Source of the DNA: Halorubellus sp. JP-L1
GTDB lineage: Archaea > Halobacteriota > Halobacteria > Halobacteriales > Natrialbaceae
DNA: 64,000 bases
Direction of reading: 5' to 3'
Assembly (NCBI RefSeq): GCF_011440375.1
Contig: NZ_JAAOIR010000001.1
Span: forward strand, 1,550,001 to 1,614,000
This document shows, one piece after another, positions 46,835 through 55,245 of this stretch; position 1 is the stretch's first letter; every line of letters begins with the position of its first letter. The notes below the pieces were generated by a model that saw only the letters and a list, made by a program, of their open reading frames with translations, did not search any database and was not told where the DNA came from. The position numbers and the translations under genes were made by a program.

Positions 46835-47188
46835 ATGTCACTGGCAGATACCTCTCAGGAGATCGGGACGCTGAACGACGACCAGCGCGAGTGCATCGAG
46901 AACTGCTTCGAGGCGACCGAGGTGTGCGAGTGGTGCGCCGACGAGTGCCTCGGCGACCCCGACATGGAGGAGTGCGCGCGCCTCTGCCGGGACGTCGTCG
47001 ACATCGCGTCGCTGCACGCGCGCCTCATGGCCCGGAGCTCGGACTACAGCGGGTCGCTCGCGGAGACGTGCGCGGAGGTCTGCGAGGCCTGCGCCGAGGA
47101 GTGCAGCCAGCACGACGCCGACCACTGCCAGGTCTGCGCGGACGTCCTCACCGAGTGCGCCGAGAGCTGCCGGCAGATGGCGAGCTGA
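46835..47188 (+). CDS. Cys-rich four-helix-bundle protein (copper-storage Csp/DUF326 type)
   Basis: This 117-residue protein has regularly spaced cysteines on four helices: CIENCFEATEVCEWCADECL, CARLCRDVVDI, CAEVCEACAEEC and CQVCADVLTECAESC. Csp proteins bind many Cu(I) ions inside a four-helix bundle. With no signal peptide it would be a cytosolic copper buffer. Cys spacing CxxxC and CxxC fits the family; an exact metal is not proven. The start is ATG 46835. The 72-base gap to the next gene has no clear promoter, so they may be co-transcribed. Confidence 0.85.
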   Translation: MSLADTSQEIGTLNDDQRECIENCFEATEVCEWCADECLGDPDMEECARLCRDVVDIASLHARLMARSSDYSGSLAETCAEVCEACAEECSQHDADHCQVCADVLTECAESCRQMAS

Positions 47189-47259
47189 GGGCTCAGTCGC
47201 CATTCGTTGTGTATCGACCTCGCTGACCGATTCCGTTCGACCGTCCGAGCAGGAGACCC

Positions 47260-47586
47260 ATGCCACCAGACGACGACGCCGAGACCGTCGAGTCGATCGA
47301 GACACGCCTCGAGGACCTCGGCCGGTACTCGCGGTTCTCCAGGCTCGGACTCGGCGTCATCGTCGCCGCGTTCGCCGCCGCGGTCGTCGTCCACTTGCCG
47401 CGGAACGTCGACTCGACCGCGGCCGCCCTCGACGCCGTCCTCATGCCGACGATCTTCGTCGGCATGGGACTGCTCCTGTTCGCCATCGGGATGCACCTCC
47501 ACCTCATGCATCTGAACCTGGTCAGGCAACTGCGGGCGGACGGCGGATCCATGGACGACTCGCATGCGGACGACGACGACCGATGA
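47260..47586 (+). CDS. Two-helix membrane protein of unknown function
   Basis: This 108-residue protein has an acidic N terminus (MPPDDDAETVESIETRLEDLG), two hydrophobic helices (LGLGVIVAAFAAAVVVHLP and LMPTIFVGMGLLLFAIGMHLHL) and an acidic tail. The second helix runs into MHLHLMHLN, a His/Met-rich turn that could bind metal (speculative, but it follows a copper-storage-like gene). AGGAG lies eight bases before the ATG, a rare true Shine-Dalgarno in this window. Confidence 0.65.
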   Translation: MPPDDDAETVESIETRLEDLGRYSRFSRLGLGVIVAAFAAAVVVHLPRNVDSTAAALDAVLMPTIFVGMGLLLFAIGMHLHLMHLNLVRQLRADGGSMDDSHADDDDR

Positions 47587-47708
47587 TCGACCATCGACGG
47601 TGGCCGCATCGCGCCGTCGACCGGCGTCGACGCCCGACGCCGGCAGGTACTTCGACAACCATCACCACGGACAGAAGGCTTTTGAGTACCCTTCCGTTAC
47701 AGGTAGCC

Positions 47709-48098
47709 ATGCGGCGTGACGACAACGACGAGCCGTTCGACGACTTCTTCAGAGAGATAGAGCGGATGATGAACGACATGATGGGGGACGGCTCGGACGT
47801 ACACTTCGACGGTGGGGACGCCGGGTTCGGGTCCGACACGCACGTCGACGTCCACGAGACCGACGACGAAGTCCGCGTCGTCGGCGACCTCCCGGGCGTC
47901 GAGAAGGACGACATCACACTCGAGTGCGACGGCGAGACGCTCACCATCAGCGCGCACACCGACCACCGACAGTACGACGAACGCGTCACGCTGCCGGCGA
48001 GCGTCGACGAGCACTCGGCGACCGCGACGTACAACAACGGCGTCCTCGAGGTCGTCTTCGAGTACGCCGACTCCTCGGCCGGCATCGACCTCCAGTAA
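47709..48098 (+). CDS. Small heat-shock protein (Hsp20/alpha-crystallin)
   Basis: This 129-residue chaperone has a short N-terminal helix (FDDFFREIERMMNDMMGD) and an alpha-crystallin domain (HVDVHETDDEVRVVGDLPGVEKDDITLECDGETLTISA, YNNGVLEVVFEYA). It forms oligomers holding unfolded proteins. A GGCTTTTGAG box about 30 bases upstream supports ATG 47709. The usual C-terminal IxI motif is not evident, the protein ending SAGIDLQ, so assembly may differ. Confidence 0.9.
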   Translation: MRRDDNDEPFDDFFREIERMMNDMMGDGSDVHFDGGDAGFGSDTHVDVHETDDEVRVVGDLPGVEKDDITLECDGETLTISAHTDHRQYDERVTLPASVDEHSATATYNNGVLEVVFEYADSSAGIDLQ

Positions 48099-48141
48099 CG
48101 CGCCGTCGCGTTCTCTGGCTTCGCGCCTCGACAGTCCGTAC

Positions 48142-49029
48142 TCAGGACTCGGCCGTTCGTTCGACGAGCGCCGCCAGTCGGTCGTAGAAGCCGTCCTCGT
48201 ACTTCGTCGCCGCGTCGACGGTCGGTCGCGCGTTCGTCTCGTTGACGACGACGCGGTCGTCGGCGACGAGGAGGTCGACGCCGAGGAACCCGATGTCGAG
48301 GACGTCCGCGACGCGTTCGGCGAGCCGCCGCAGGTCGGGGTCGAGGTCGACGCCGGTCGCGGTCGCACCGCGGTGGACGTTGTGCTTCCAGCGACCGCGA
48401 GCGCGTTCGTCGTCGGCGAGCGAGCGTTCGACCGCGCCGACGTACTCGCCGTCGACGACCATCGCGCGGTAGTCGGTCGCGTCCGGGACGTACTCCTGGA
48501 CGAGGAAGGACTTGTCGCCGGTCGCGCGGTAGTCGTGGACGAGCTCGAGGTAGTCGGTGACGCCCAGGAACGAGTCGGCGTCGTCGAGTTTCGCGACGCC
48601 GACGCCGCGCGTCGTCGAGTTCGGTTTCACGACGACCGGCGGATCGAACCGGTCGTAGGCGTCGACGAGCGCGGCTTCGTCGACGGGGTTGGAGACGAAG
48701 ACCGAGTCGGGGACGGGGACGCCTTCGCGGGCGAGCGTCGCGAGCACCGCGGCCTTGTTCCGCGAGGTCAGGACCGCGTCGCGGCCGTTCACCCACGGCA
48801 CGGCCAGGAGCGCGTCGGCGACGCCACCCTCCATCATCCGGCCGGGATAGACGAATCCGGCGTCGAACGCGTCGAGGTCGCCGTCGACGCCCGCGAAGCC
48901 GTCGCCGCCGGTGACGTCCACGGTGCGTTCCCTGACTGGGACGTGCGCGACCTCGATGCCGCGTTCAGCCAGCGGATCGCGGATGCGCTCGAAGGTCTCC
49001 TCACGGTTCGCGACGGCCACCCGGAGCAT
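48142..49029 (-). CDS. ATP-grasp ligase, RimK type
   Basis: This 295-residue ATP-grasp enzyme has a pre-ATP-grasp N terminus (MLRVAVANREETFERIRDPLAERGIEVAHVP), nucleotide-binding PPVVVKPNSTTRGVGVAKL and FLVQEYVPDATDYRAMVV, and metal site DLLVADDRVVVNETNARPTVD. RimK relatives add glutamate to proteins, to coenzyme F420 or to methanopterin, or act in lysine/arginine synthesis (LysX). The substrate is not resolved. The start is ATG 49029. It ends convergently with the Hsp20 gene. Confidence 0.82.
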   Translation of the reverse strand: MLRVAVANREETFERIRDPLAERGIEVAHVPVRERTVDVTGGDGFAGVDGDLDAFDAGFVYPGRMMEGGVADALLAVPWVNGRDAVLTSRNKAAVLATLAREGVPVPDSVFVSNPVDEAALVDAYDRFDPPVVVKPNSTTRGVGVAKLDDADSFLGVTDYLELVHDYRATGDKSFLVQEYVPDATDYRAMVVDGEYVGAVERSLADDERARGRWKHNVHRGATATGVDLDPDLRRLAERVADVLDIGFLGVDLLVADDRVVVNETNARPTVDAATKYEDGFYDRLAALVERTAES

Positions 49030-49181
49030 ACCCACGAGTCGGGAGTGCCGGTACAAAAACCCGCGGACGCACGAACGACCACCCGCGAACGGACGGGTGG
49101 CTCGGTCGACGCTCCTCTCCGGCGAAGTTGCGCGGAGCTATCAGTACTGGATAGAACGCGTCAGAATGGTGTCGCGCGTCC

Positions 49182-49712
49182 TCAGGAGACGAGGAGTTCC
49201 TCGCCGCGTTCGACGTCGATGCGACACGGCGGACTGATCTTGTTGTACGCGCGTCGGAACGCCTCCTTGCCGGCGGTGGCCTGGTCGACGTCGCAGTACA
49301 GCGTGAACAATCGCTCGCCGTCACCGATGCGCGCGGCGGTGCCGACGACCTTCCCGAACGCCTGGCGCATCCCGTCGGAGACGCGGTCCGCGCCCGCACC
49401 CGTCGCCTGCTTGTTCTCCCGGATCACGTGGTGCGGGAACTTCCGCAGGATCATCTTGTAGTTGCCCTCGCCGAGCTCCTTGATGAGGTGCCGGTTCGCC
49501 GAGAGGCGCGCGGCCTCGAGGCTGCCGTGACGGATCTGGAGCTCCTCGTCGACGCGCAGACTGATCTGGACGGGATAGTCCTCGGGGTCGCTCTGCGCGT
49601 CGCCCATCTTGTGCTGTGCGATCTTCGACCCAGGGATGCCCGTGATGTACTCGCGCCGCGTGTACGGCGGCTTCGAGATCTCCCGGTACATCGACGCCGG
49701 TTTCTCACTCAT
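49182..49712 (-). CDS. rpl10e: 50S ribosomal protein L10e (uL16)
   Basis: This 176-residue protein matches archaeal L10e. It begins [37 protein letters not shown] and contains [21 protein letters not shown] and [15 protein letters not shown], the loop near the ribosomal A and P sites (the P-site loop in between reads [17 protein letters not shown]). It is a single gene with its own promoter box at 49741-49750. Confidence 0.96.
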   Translation of the reverse strand: MSEKPASMYREISKPPYTRREYITGIPGSKIAQHKMGDAQSDPEDYPVQISLRVDEELQIRHGSLEAARLSANRHLIKELGEGNYKMILRKFPHHVIRENKQATGAGADRVSDGMRQAFGKVVGTAARIGDGERLFTLYCDVDQATAGKEAFRRAYNKISPPCRIDVERGEELLVS

Positions 49713-49740
49713 GGTTATTACGGGAACGTGCGCCGAGCGC

Positions 49741-49750
49741 GCAGTTAAGG
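49741..49750 (-). promoter_or_regulatory. Promoter of rpl10e
   Basis: The minus-strand sequence CCTTAACTGC lies about 34 bases before ATG 49712, predicting a leader of roughly 9 bases. Confidence 0.5.
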
Positions 49751-49993
49751 GCTTCGAAGCGGGCTGGCGCCGCGGCGGAGCGACGCGACCGTTTCGCCGT
49801 CACTACTGGGAACCCGTAGCTTGGTGTGAATCCCGTGGTTCGGTGTGAACCCGTGGCTCAGTGCAGAGTGAGAGCGTACAACAGGGCGCCAGCGCTGCCG
49901 GCCGGTTCGTGGTCCGACGGCGGTGGCGGGCGTCGTCGGCGACTGGTCGTCGCGGTCGATCTCGTCTGGTTCGGTCGGTCGTGTCCGGACGGG

Positions 49994-50227
49994 TCAGGCT
50001 GCGACGGTGTAGGTGCCGTCGTCGAGCGAGACGTGACCCGCGCCAGTGAGGCTGTTGAGGACGCTGAAGAGGTCGATCTTCCGCATGTCGAGACAGCTCT
50101 GGAGGTCTTCGACGGTCGCGTCTTCGGTGACGTCGAGGTACAGGTAGACGAGCTTCGCGCGGGGCGAAGTGATGTCTTCGGGGAGGGTTTCGGGCTTGGC
50201 GAGGTGCGTGGACTGTTGCATGCTCAT
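49994..50227 (-). CDS. Small winged-helix-type protein
   Basis: This 77-residue protein (MSMQQSTHLAKPETLPED...) has a winged-helix-like core: ITSPRAKLVYLYLDVTEDATVEDLQSCLDMRKIDLFSVLNSLTGAGHVSLDDGTYTVA. The helix-turn-helix and wing resemble TrmB or ArsR-type regulators in single-domain form. It may be DNA-binding or an antitoxin-like partner (inference). The start could be ATG 50227 or ATG 50221. The upstream region (minus) is AT-rich, with CTTATATTG, a good TATA box, near 50256. Confidence 0.7.
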   Translation of the reverse strand: MSMQQSTHLAKPETLPEDITSPRAKLVYLYLDVTEDATVEDLQSCLDMRKIDLFSVLNSLTGAGHVSLDDGTYTVAA

Positions 50228-50963
50228 GACGACTGGAACGACGGTAGAATACAATATAAGTCTATGCCCAAGGTGATGGAAATGCCTAGAATGGCATTAT
50301 ATGAATAGATACACCATTGCACACGAGAGAGCGTGTGCTGTACATTCACACCGGACGGCGTCGGGGTGACGGCGTGGCGTCGATGCGCCGGGTCGACGAG
50401 TTCGTCGCGAATCCCCAGTCTCGGCGTGAGCGGGTCGTTACGCACCAGGGACGGCATGGCGACGAGTCGCGACGTCGTGGTGACGGAATGCATCTGGCGT
50501 CGTTGCTCGGTGTGGAAAACGCGTGATAGCGGCCGTGCAGCCACTCACGACCGCCTAAGCATGAGTTGCGCGTGCTCACAGAGACGGCGTGGAACGCCGC
50601 CCCGACGATACCGACGCGGCGTATTGCCGCAGTATTCTGTTTCGACCATTAGTGCATAAATATACCGGCTAGAACAACATCTATAGCGAAGAGCGAGTAA
50701 ATCATGGTGCTTTACGTATTTGACCCAGTATTAGTAGACAGTTGGAGAGTTTTCTCTCGGCGCGTTGGGTGGATTCGGACGAACGGGCGGCTGTGGGCGT
50801 GGTGAGGTGCCCGGTCCGACCCGGAGTCGTAGCGCAATCCGACGGGGTGCCATCGGTCTCGTGGCCATCTTCCCGGATCGGTCGGGGCAGACTGGTCGAG
50901 GCGGATTGGTCGGTCCGCCCGACGACCGATGGGTTCTCGTCGGGTGCGCTCGTCCGCTGTCGT
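50228..50963. other. Long intergenic region, two AT-rich patches
   Basis: About 735 bases have no gene that I can support. Patches around 50245-50320 and 50630-50760 are unusually AT-rich (for example ATAAATATACC, GTATTAGTAG). A 33-codon open frame at 50704-50805 (MVLYVFDPVLVDSWRVFSRRVG) follows ATAAATATACC by about 40 bases and might be a small gene. The middle part is GC-rich and unassigned. Confidence 0.45.
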
Positions 50964-51227
50964 ATGGCGGAGGAGGACGGCGAATCCGGCGAGTTCGAGA
51001 CCGCGCGCTCCGAGCGAGCGGCGATGTACCCGATGACGGGGTACGCGCTCGTGCGCATCGACTACGAGGAGCCGCCGGGGGAGGCGCTGACGAAGGTCGC
51101 GCACTACGGACGACTGGAGGCCGTCGAGGTACCGTCGGCGGGACCGATGACGGAGTACGTCGTGTACGACGCCGATGGGAACGCATACGACCGGGACGCC
51201 ATCTCCGAAGCGTCCGCGAAGCGATAG
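50964..51227 (+). CDS. Small hypothetical protein
   Basis: This 87-residue acidic protein starts MAEEDGESGEFETARSERAAM and has a beta-rich centre (TGYALVRIDYEEPPGEAL, GPMTEYVVYDADGNAYDRDAIS). No family is recognised. An in-frame extension to 50742 is open but unsupported. Haloarchaeal codon bias in 50964-51227 supports coding. The stop is only three bases before the ORB-like element. Confidence 0.55.
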   Translation: MAEEDGESGEFETARSERAAMYPMTGYALVRIDYEEPPGEALTKVAHYGRLEAVEVPSAGPMTEYVVYDADGNAYDRDAISEASAKR

Positions 51228-51230
51228 CTC

Positions 51231-51251
51231 ACCCCTTCGTTTCCAGTGGAA
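51231..51251 (-). promoter_or_regulatory. Origin-recognition-box-like element (Orc1/Cdc6 site)
   Basis: The minus strand reads TTCCACTGG followed by AAACGAAGGGGT. This matches the archaeal ORB form, a TTCCA(C/A)-type dyad arm plus the G-rich GAAACGAAGGGG string, known from haloarchaeal and Sulfolobus origins. It abuts an AT-rich segment (51255-51312). Only one good copy is found, while true origins normally have several plus an orc1/cdc6 gene, which is not in this window. Confidence 0.6.
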
Positions 51252-51449
51252 TACGAGAGACTAGGCAGAGAATAGAAACGAAATAGAGGTATAATATTTC
51301 GTATACTTTCTCGAGTGGAGGGCGGCGATCGATTGCGCGGACTCGACCGTCCGCCGCAATCGCACTTGAATGCGACGTTCCAGAGCGGAGACAGTCTCGG
51401 TGCGGCGACCACCAGAACCTCTTTCGGGCCGCCGCGTGCATCTGACGGT

Positions 51450-51812
51450 ATGTCACCTGACGTGTCCGACCTGTCGCTGGAGAAGCGCGTCGTCCTCCTG
51501 GGGCTCGCATCGCTCGAAGCCGAGGACGGGACGCCAGCGCACGCACCACGAGTCCGTCGCTCGTGCAGCGAGCGCGTGGCACCGCACTCGGAAGCGGTCG
51601 TCGGGACGCTCGACGAAGCCACGGTCGCACGCGCACTCAACGAACTCGACGCCAGCGGGCACGTCGACCGCGTGACACCGGATACGACGTCTGCGGTCGG
51701 CAAAGGCCGCCCTGAGTTCGCACTCGCCGCACCGACAGACGCGGCCCTCTCCGCGCTCGGCGATGACGATGCACTCGCGGACGCAGTCGACGCAGTCCGG
51801 GACGCGACGTAG
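51450..51812 (+). CDS. Winged-helix-like haloarchaeal protein
   Basis: The 120-residue protein starts MSPDVSDLSLEKRVVLLGLASLE. It looks like a small DNA-binding-type domain: a first helix VVLLGLASLEAEDG, a recognition-helix-like DEATVARALNELDASGHVDRV, and a basic stretch APRVRRSCSERV. It ends FALAAPTDAALSALGDDDALADAVDAVRDA. The likely role is transcription regulation (inference). The start is ATG 51450, with CTCTTTCGGG as a possible promoter 28 bases upstream. Confidence 0.65.
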   Translation: MSPDVSDLSLEKRVVLLGLASLEAEDGTPAHAPRVRRSCSERVAPHSEAVVGTLDEATVARALNELDASGHVDRVTPDTTSAVGKGRPEFALAAPTDAALSALGDDDALADAVDAVRDAT

Positions 51813-51910
51813 GCGCTCCGTCGCTCGCAGCGGGACCGTCAGGACGCGAGGCCGATCGCGAGGGCGGGGTGTAATGCGTCGGCGCCGTCGGATGGCGCGA
51901 GACGACCGCG

Positions 51911-52651
51911 TCACGCGTGCGTCGACCCCTGCATGGACGGCTGCGGACGCCATTCGTGCCCGACGTCGCGCATCAGGAGCGCGTTGTCGAACGTCACCGC
52001 CGACGCGGGCAGTTCGTCCTCGAAGTAGCTCGCGTGCACGTCCTCGACCGACAGCGGCGTGACGCGCCACTCGTCGGTCGCCAACTCGACGCCCTCCAGG
52101 CGGTCGCCGTTCGGGGACGGACAGTACCCGACGCTCCCGCACTCGTGGTACGCCGACGCCGCACCGACTGACTCGAAGACGCTGTCTGCCGGGAGCGCGT
52201 CCGCGACCTGCCCGCGAACGCCCATGCTGACGTCGTGGCGGTCGTTCCGCATCCGCACCTCGTAGCGGCCATCGCCCTCCGCGACGTCGAAGTCGGCGTG
52301 ATAGTGCCGGCCGAACGCTCGCGACCCGACGAGGCTGTTCAGGCGCGAGGACGTGTCGCGACGCGGCACGAACACGCCAGCGCGCGTCCCGCCGTCCTCG
52401 TCCCACGTCACGCCGATCCGGTGCGCGGCGTTCTCCGAGGTCACGCCACAGACCGCCGGCAACCCCCGCGGTCGCATCCCTCGCAGACGGATGCAGCAGA
52501 TGCCGCCGATGGCGTACGACCCCGACGGCGTCTCGACCGTCCGCGGCCGGAACTGCGCGGGAAGGAGCTCCGAGAGCGCGCCGGGATCGATGCGGAAGTT
52601 CACGAGCACCCGACGGTCGATGACGCCCCGGATCGGCGGAACCAGGCTCAT
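51911..52651 (-). CDS. DUF2071-family (YqjF-like) protein
   Basis: The 246-residue protein shows the family opening: PPIRGVIDRRVLVNFRIDPGALSELLPAQFRPRTVE (a form of LxxxLPxxxxP) and SYAIGGICCIRLRGMRPRGLPAVCG, then ENAAHRIGVTWDEDGGTRAGVFVPRRDTSSRLN. The fold is acetoacetate-decarboxylase-like; functions in the family are mostly unknown. The start is ATG 52651 (MSLVPPIRG). A longer extension to 52795 is arginine-rich and unsupported. Confidence 0.78.
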   Translation of the reverse strand: MSLVPPIRGVIDRRVLVNFRIDPGALSELLPAQFRPRTVETPSGSYAIGGICCIRLRGMRPRGLPAVCGVTSENAAHRIGVTWDEDGGTRAGVFVPRRDTSSRLNSLVGSRAFGRHYHADFDVAEGDGRYEVRMRNDRHDVSMGVRGQVADALPADSVFESVGAASAYHECGSVGYCPSPNGDRLEGVELATDEWRVTPLSVEDVHASYFEDELPASAVTFDNALLMRDVGHEWRPQPSMQGSTHA

Positions 52652-52866
52652 GCCGCCCAGAACGACGACCGGCGACACGAATCTTTCGCCGCTCGAGCCG
52701 TCGCCGAGAACGCCGGCATCTCGGGCATCTCGTCGTCGCGGCCGACGAGCGCGATGCGTGCCAAGGTTCGAGAGGCGAACGCGACCGACGAACACGGTCC
52801 CACGTCGAAGGAGAGATCCCGGTCGACGTCAGCGCGCCCGACGACCGACCGAGGCGAGGGGGGTCG

Positions 52867-53136
52867 TCAGAACGACGAGAGGCCGCGCTTGAACTTCTGG
52901 ACGATGTTCTTCTGCTGGAGGTAGCTCGCGGCCGCGAGCAACGTCGGCGCCCACAGCCCGACGAAGATCCCGCCCTCGCGGTCGCCCTTCACGTAGAACT
53001 TGTACCACGCGTACAGCACCGACCCGACGGCCATCGTCGCGACCGGATCGCCCGCCGTCATCGGGACGCTGTCCATCATCCGCTCGGCTTCCTCTTTGGC
53101 TTCGGACTTCGACTCTTGGTTCTGGAACACGGACAT
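52867..53136 (-). CDS. Small haloarchaeal membrane-associated protein
   Basis: This 89-residue protein has a charged N terminus (MSVFQNQESKSEAKEEAERMMD), two short hydrophobic stretches (DPVATMAVGSVLYAWYKFYV and GIFVGLWAPTLLAAASYLQQ) and a basic end (KNIVQKFKRGLSSF). The family is common in haloarchaea, but its function is unknown. The start is ATG 53136. It probably inserts in the membrane with two helices. Confidence 0.68.
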   Translation of the reverse strand: MSVFQNQESKSEAKEEAERMMDSVPMTAGDPVATMAVGSVLYAWYKFYVKGDREGGIFVGLWAPTLLAAASYLQQKNIVQKFKRGLSSF

Positions 53137-53263
53137 TGCATCCCAACCTGAGGAGTCACCACGGTTCGCTACTCTGCCGTCACGCGCAAGGCGACGCCGC
53201 CGACGCGAGCGCGAACTCGCCCACCGCAGGACGGCCGAGAGTGACCACACGTCACAGCCCGCC

Positions 53264-53602
53264 CTAGGGCCGCATGTACGCGTACCCCTCGTTCTCGAGT
53301 CGCGTCACCTCGACTGCGCCCTCCGGCACCGTCTCCACGCCATCGACGAGGTCCGCCGGCGTCAGGTCCTTCGTCTCGAGCGTGTTCTCGCAGGCCGCGA
53401 ACGACACGTCGTCCGCCAGCAGTTCTCGGACGTTCTCCGCGTGCTCGCCCTCGCTCGTCACCGCGTCGATACCGCCCGCTTGCGCGACCACCGCCACGTC
53501 GTCGATGCTCTCCGACTCGTCCTCGAGGAGGTTCCGCGCGATGGCGAGCGCCGTTTCGTGCTCCGATTCGTCGCCGGACACCAAGTGTACGAGTGACTGC
53601 AT
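53264..53602 (-). CDS. DsrE-family protein
   Basis: This 112-residue alpha/beta protein resembles DsrE/TusD-like sulfur-relay proteins: MQSLVHLVSGDESEHETALAIARNLLEDESE, DDVAVVAQAGGIDAVTSE, NVRELLADDVSFAACENTLETK. The cysteine in AACENTL sits where the active cysteine of DsrE-type proteins is found. A sulfur-carrier role is possible but unproven. The gene stands alone; its ATG is 53602. Confidence 0.8.
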   Translation of the reverse strand: MQSLVHLVSGDESEHETALAIARNLLEDESESIDDVAVVAQAGGIDAVTSEGEHAENVRELLADDVSFAACENTLETKDLTPADLVDGVETVPEGAVEVTRLENEGYAYMRP

Positions 53603-53813
53603 GCGTCGACGATATCGCCCGCGAGACGGGAACCCGTGCTGCTTGCAGGACTATCCTCGCCGACACCGTTCGGCTCCCCTCGACCACCCACTACCCGGTC
53701 GGTCGTCCACCACAGTGCCACGGCTGCAGCTGCAGGCAGCACGGTCTTTCGGTGCGACCTCGCCACGTCACCCCTTCCCTTCCTCCCTCCGCGCGCGGTC
53801 GGCACGACCGTAC

Positions 53814-54824
53814 CTACGCCGAGCCGCCGACGCGCTCCACGACCGCCACGGCGGAGCGGTCCACGCCCACCACCGCCAGACACGCGACGAACGCGGTCGT
53901 CCCGAGCTTCCCGCCCAGCCCGACGAACGCGGGCGCGACGACGACGAACACGAGCCCGCAGAGCGCCCCAGTCAGTCCGACCCGGACCGCACCCGCCAGT
54001 CGCTCGCGCGTCGACATCCCGACGAACGACGCGCAGAACGCGACCGCCGCCAGCCGCCCGCCACCGTCCGCGACGACCACCGGCAGCACCACGCCCGCCA
54101 CCACGCCGACCAGCGCCGACCCGACGACCGCGCCGAGCCCGTACCGGACGCTCAACGCAGCCGTGACCACCGCAGCCACCGCCCCGACCGGAACCAGTCC
54201 CACGGCAGCCCCCCACCGAACGCCACCCGCCGCCCCGGACCCGACGCCCAGCGCCAGCCCCGTCGTCGCGCACCCGAACAGCGCCAGCGTCCCGAGCTTC
54301 CCACCGAATCCCGCGAACGACCCCTCCGCCGCGACGAACGCCACCCCCGCGACCACGCCCGCAGCGACCACGCCCCCGACCGACGGAAACACCGCCGGCG
54401 ACGCCATCCCCACGAACGACCCGCAGTACGCCGCCGTATCGACGCCCGACACGAACACGCCGGCAACGAGCCCGACCACCGCAGACGCCACCACCGGCCC
54501 GAAGCCAGCGTGCACACTCAACACGTACGTCGCACCCGCCGCCACCGATGCCGCGAGCACGTCCACCACGTCCCCACCCTCGACGCCCAACCTCCTCTCG
54601 ACGCCCAACCCACTCACGCCACCCTCGACCGCCACCCCACCCATCCCACCGACCATCCGCCGCCACTCGACGCCAGCCGCCACACCACCGACGACGAGCA
54701 CCCACCCACTCACCCCCACGCTCGCCACCGAGACGACCGCCGGCTCGACGACCGCACGCCCGAGCAATGCCACTGCCGTCCCAACCAACGCAACGAACCC
54801 ACACCCACGAACGAACCACTGCAC
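53814..54824 (-). CDS. Membrane protein with internal duplication
   Basis: This ~336-residue protein is very Val/Ala/Gly-rich, with about eight or more hydrophobic helices. Two halves repeat each other: YCGSFVGMASPAVFP ... FAGFGGKLGTLALFGC and FCASFVGMSTRERLAG ... FVGLGGKLGTTAFVAC, about 120 residues apart. No known transporter motif is recognised. The start is taken as GTG 54824 (MQWFVRGCGFVALVG), since a TTTTCGGG box lies about 28 bases upstream. A GTG at 54944 is the longer option. It may be a channel-like or small transporter family specific to haloarchaea (inference). Confidence 0.65.
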   Translation of the reverse strand: MQWFVRGCGFVALVGTAVALLGRAVVEPAVVSVASVGVSGWVLVVGGVAAGVEWRRMVGGMGGVAVEGGVSGLGVERRLGVEGGDVVDVLAASVAAGATYVLSVHAGFGPVVASAVVGLVAGVFVSGVDTAAYCGSFVGMASPAVFPSVGGVVAAGVVAGVAFVAAEGSFAGFGGKLGTLALFGCATTGLALGVGSGAAGGVRWGAAVGLVPVGAVAAVVTAALSVRYGLGAVVGSALVGVVAGVVLPVVVADGGGRLAAVAFCASFVGMSTRERLAGAVRVGLTGALCGLVFVVVAPAFVGLGGKLGTTAFVACLAVVGVDRSAVAVVERVGGSA

Positions 54825-55123
54825 GACCCACCATCGACAGATCGCACCCGAAAACGTTCCGGAACGCGACAGCCATCCAATCCCGCACTCCACGACCACA
54901 CCACCGGCACCGCCACCGCTTGGTTCGCGAGCGCGACGAACCACGTCCTACGACGATCCTCGTTCCGACAACAGCACCCAGACCCCGTGTCAGCCCCAGC
55001 TTCGAACCACAAACAAAGGTACCCGCTTCCCCGCCCACGACCCCGAACAGCCAGATCGCCGACGGATGGACCGTCGGGTTTCACCGACGACTCGCAACGC
55101 TCATCGTCTCGTTCACAGCAGCA
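54825..55123. other. Non-coding interval before the tRNA-Phe echo
   Basis: No gene is supported. The perfect hairpin CCGACGG-ATGGA-CCGTCGG lies at about 55060-55078. Open frames in this stretch are Arg/Thr/Ser-rich and lack haloarchaeal amino-acid use. Confidence 0.45.
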
Positions 55124-55148
55124 ATGCCGCCTCCCGGATTTGAACCGG
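55124..55148 (-). repeat. Partial tRNA-Phe 3' end (echo)
   Basis: The 25 bases are identical to 55245-55269, the T-arm side and acceptor 3' strand of tRNA-Phe. They lie 121 bases downstream of the real 3' end. This parallels the two tRNA-Asp echoes. Confidence 0.85.
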
Positions 55149-55245
55149 AACCAGACGTGCTCGCTTCGCTGCGCGCGACTGGTAGGATTCAAATCCGCTC
55201 GGCGTCGTTTCTTCGACCGTTCGCTCCGCTCACGGTCTCAGAATA

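Noticed and set aside
50317-50526. 69-codon open frame
   Set aside because: No ATG or promoter, Arg/His-rich text, and a different GC pattern from coding DNA.
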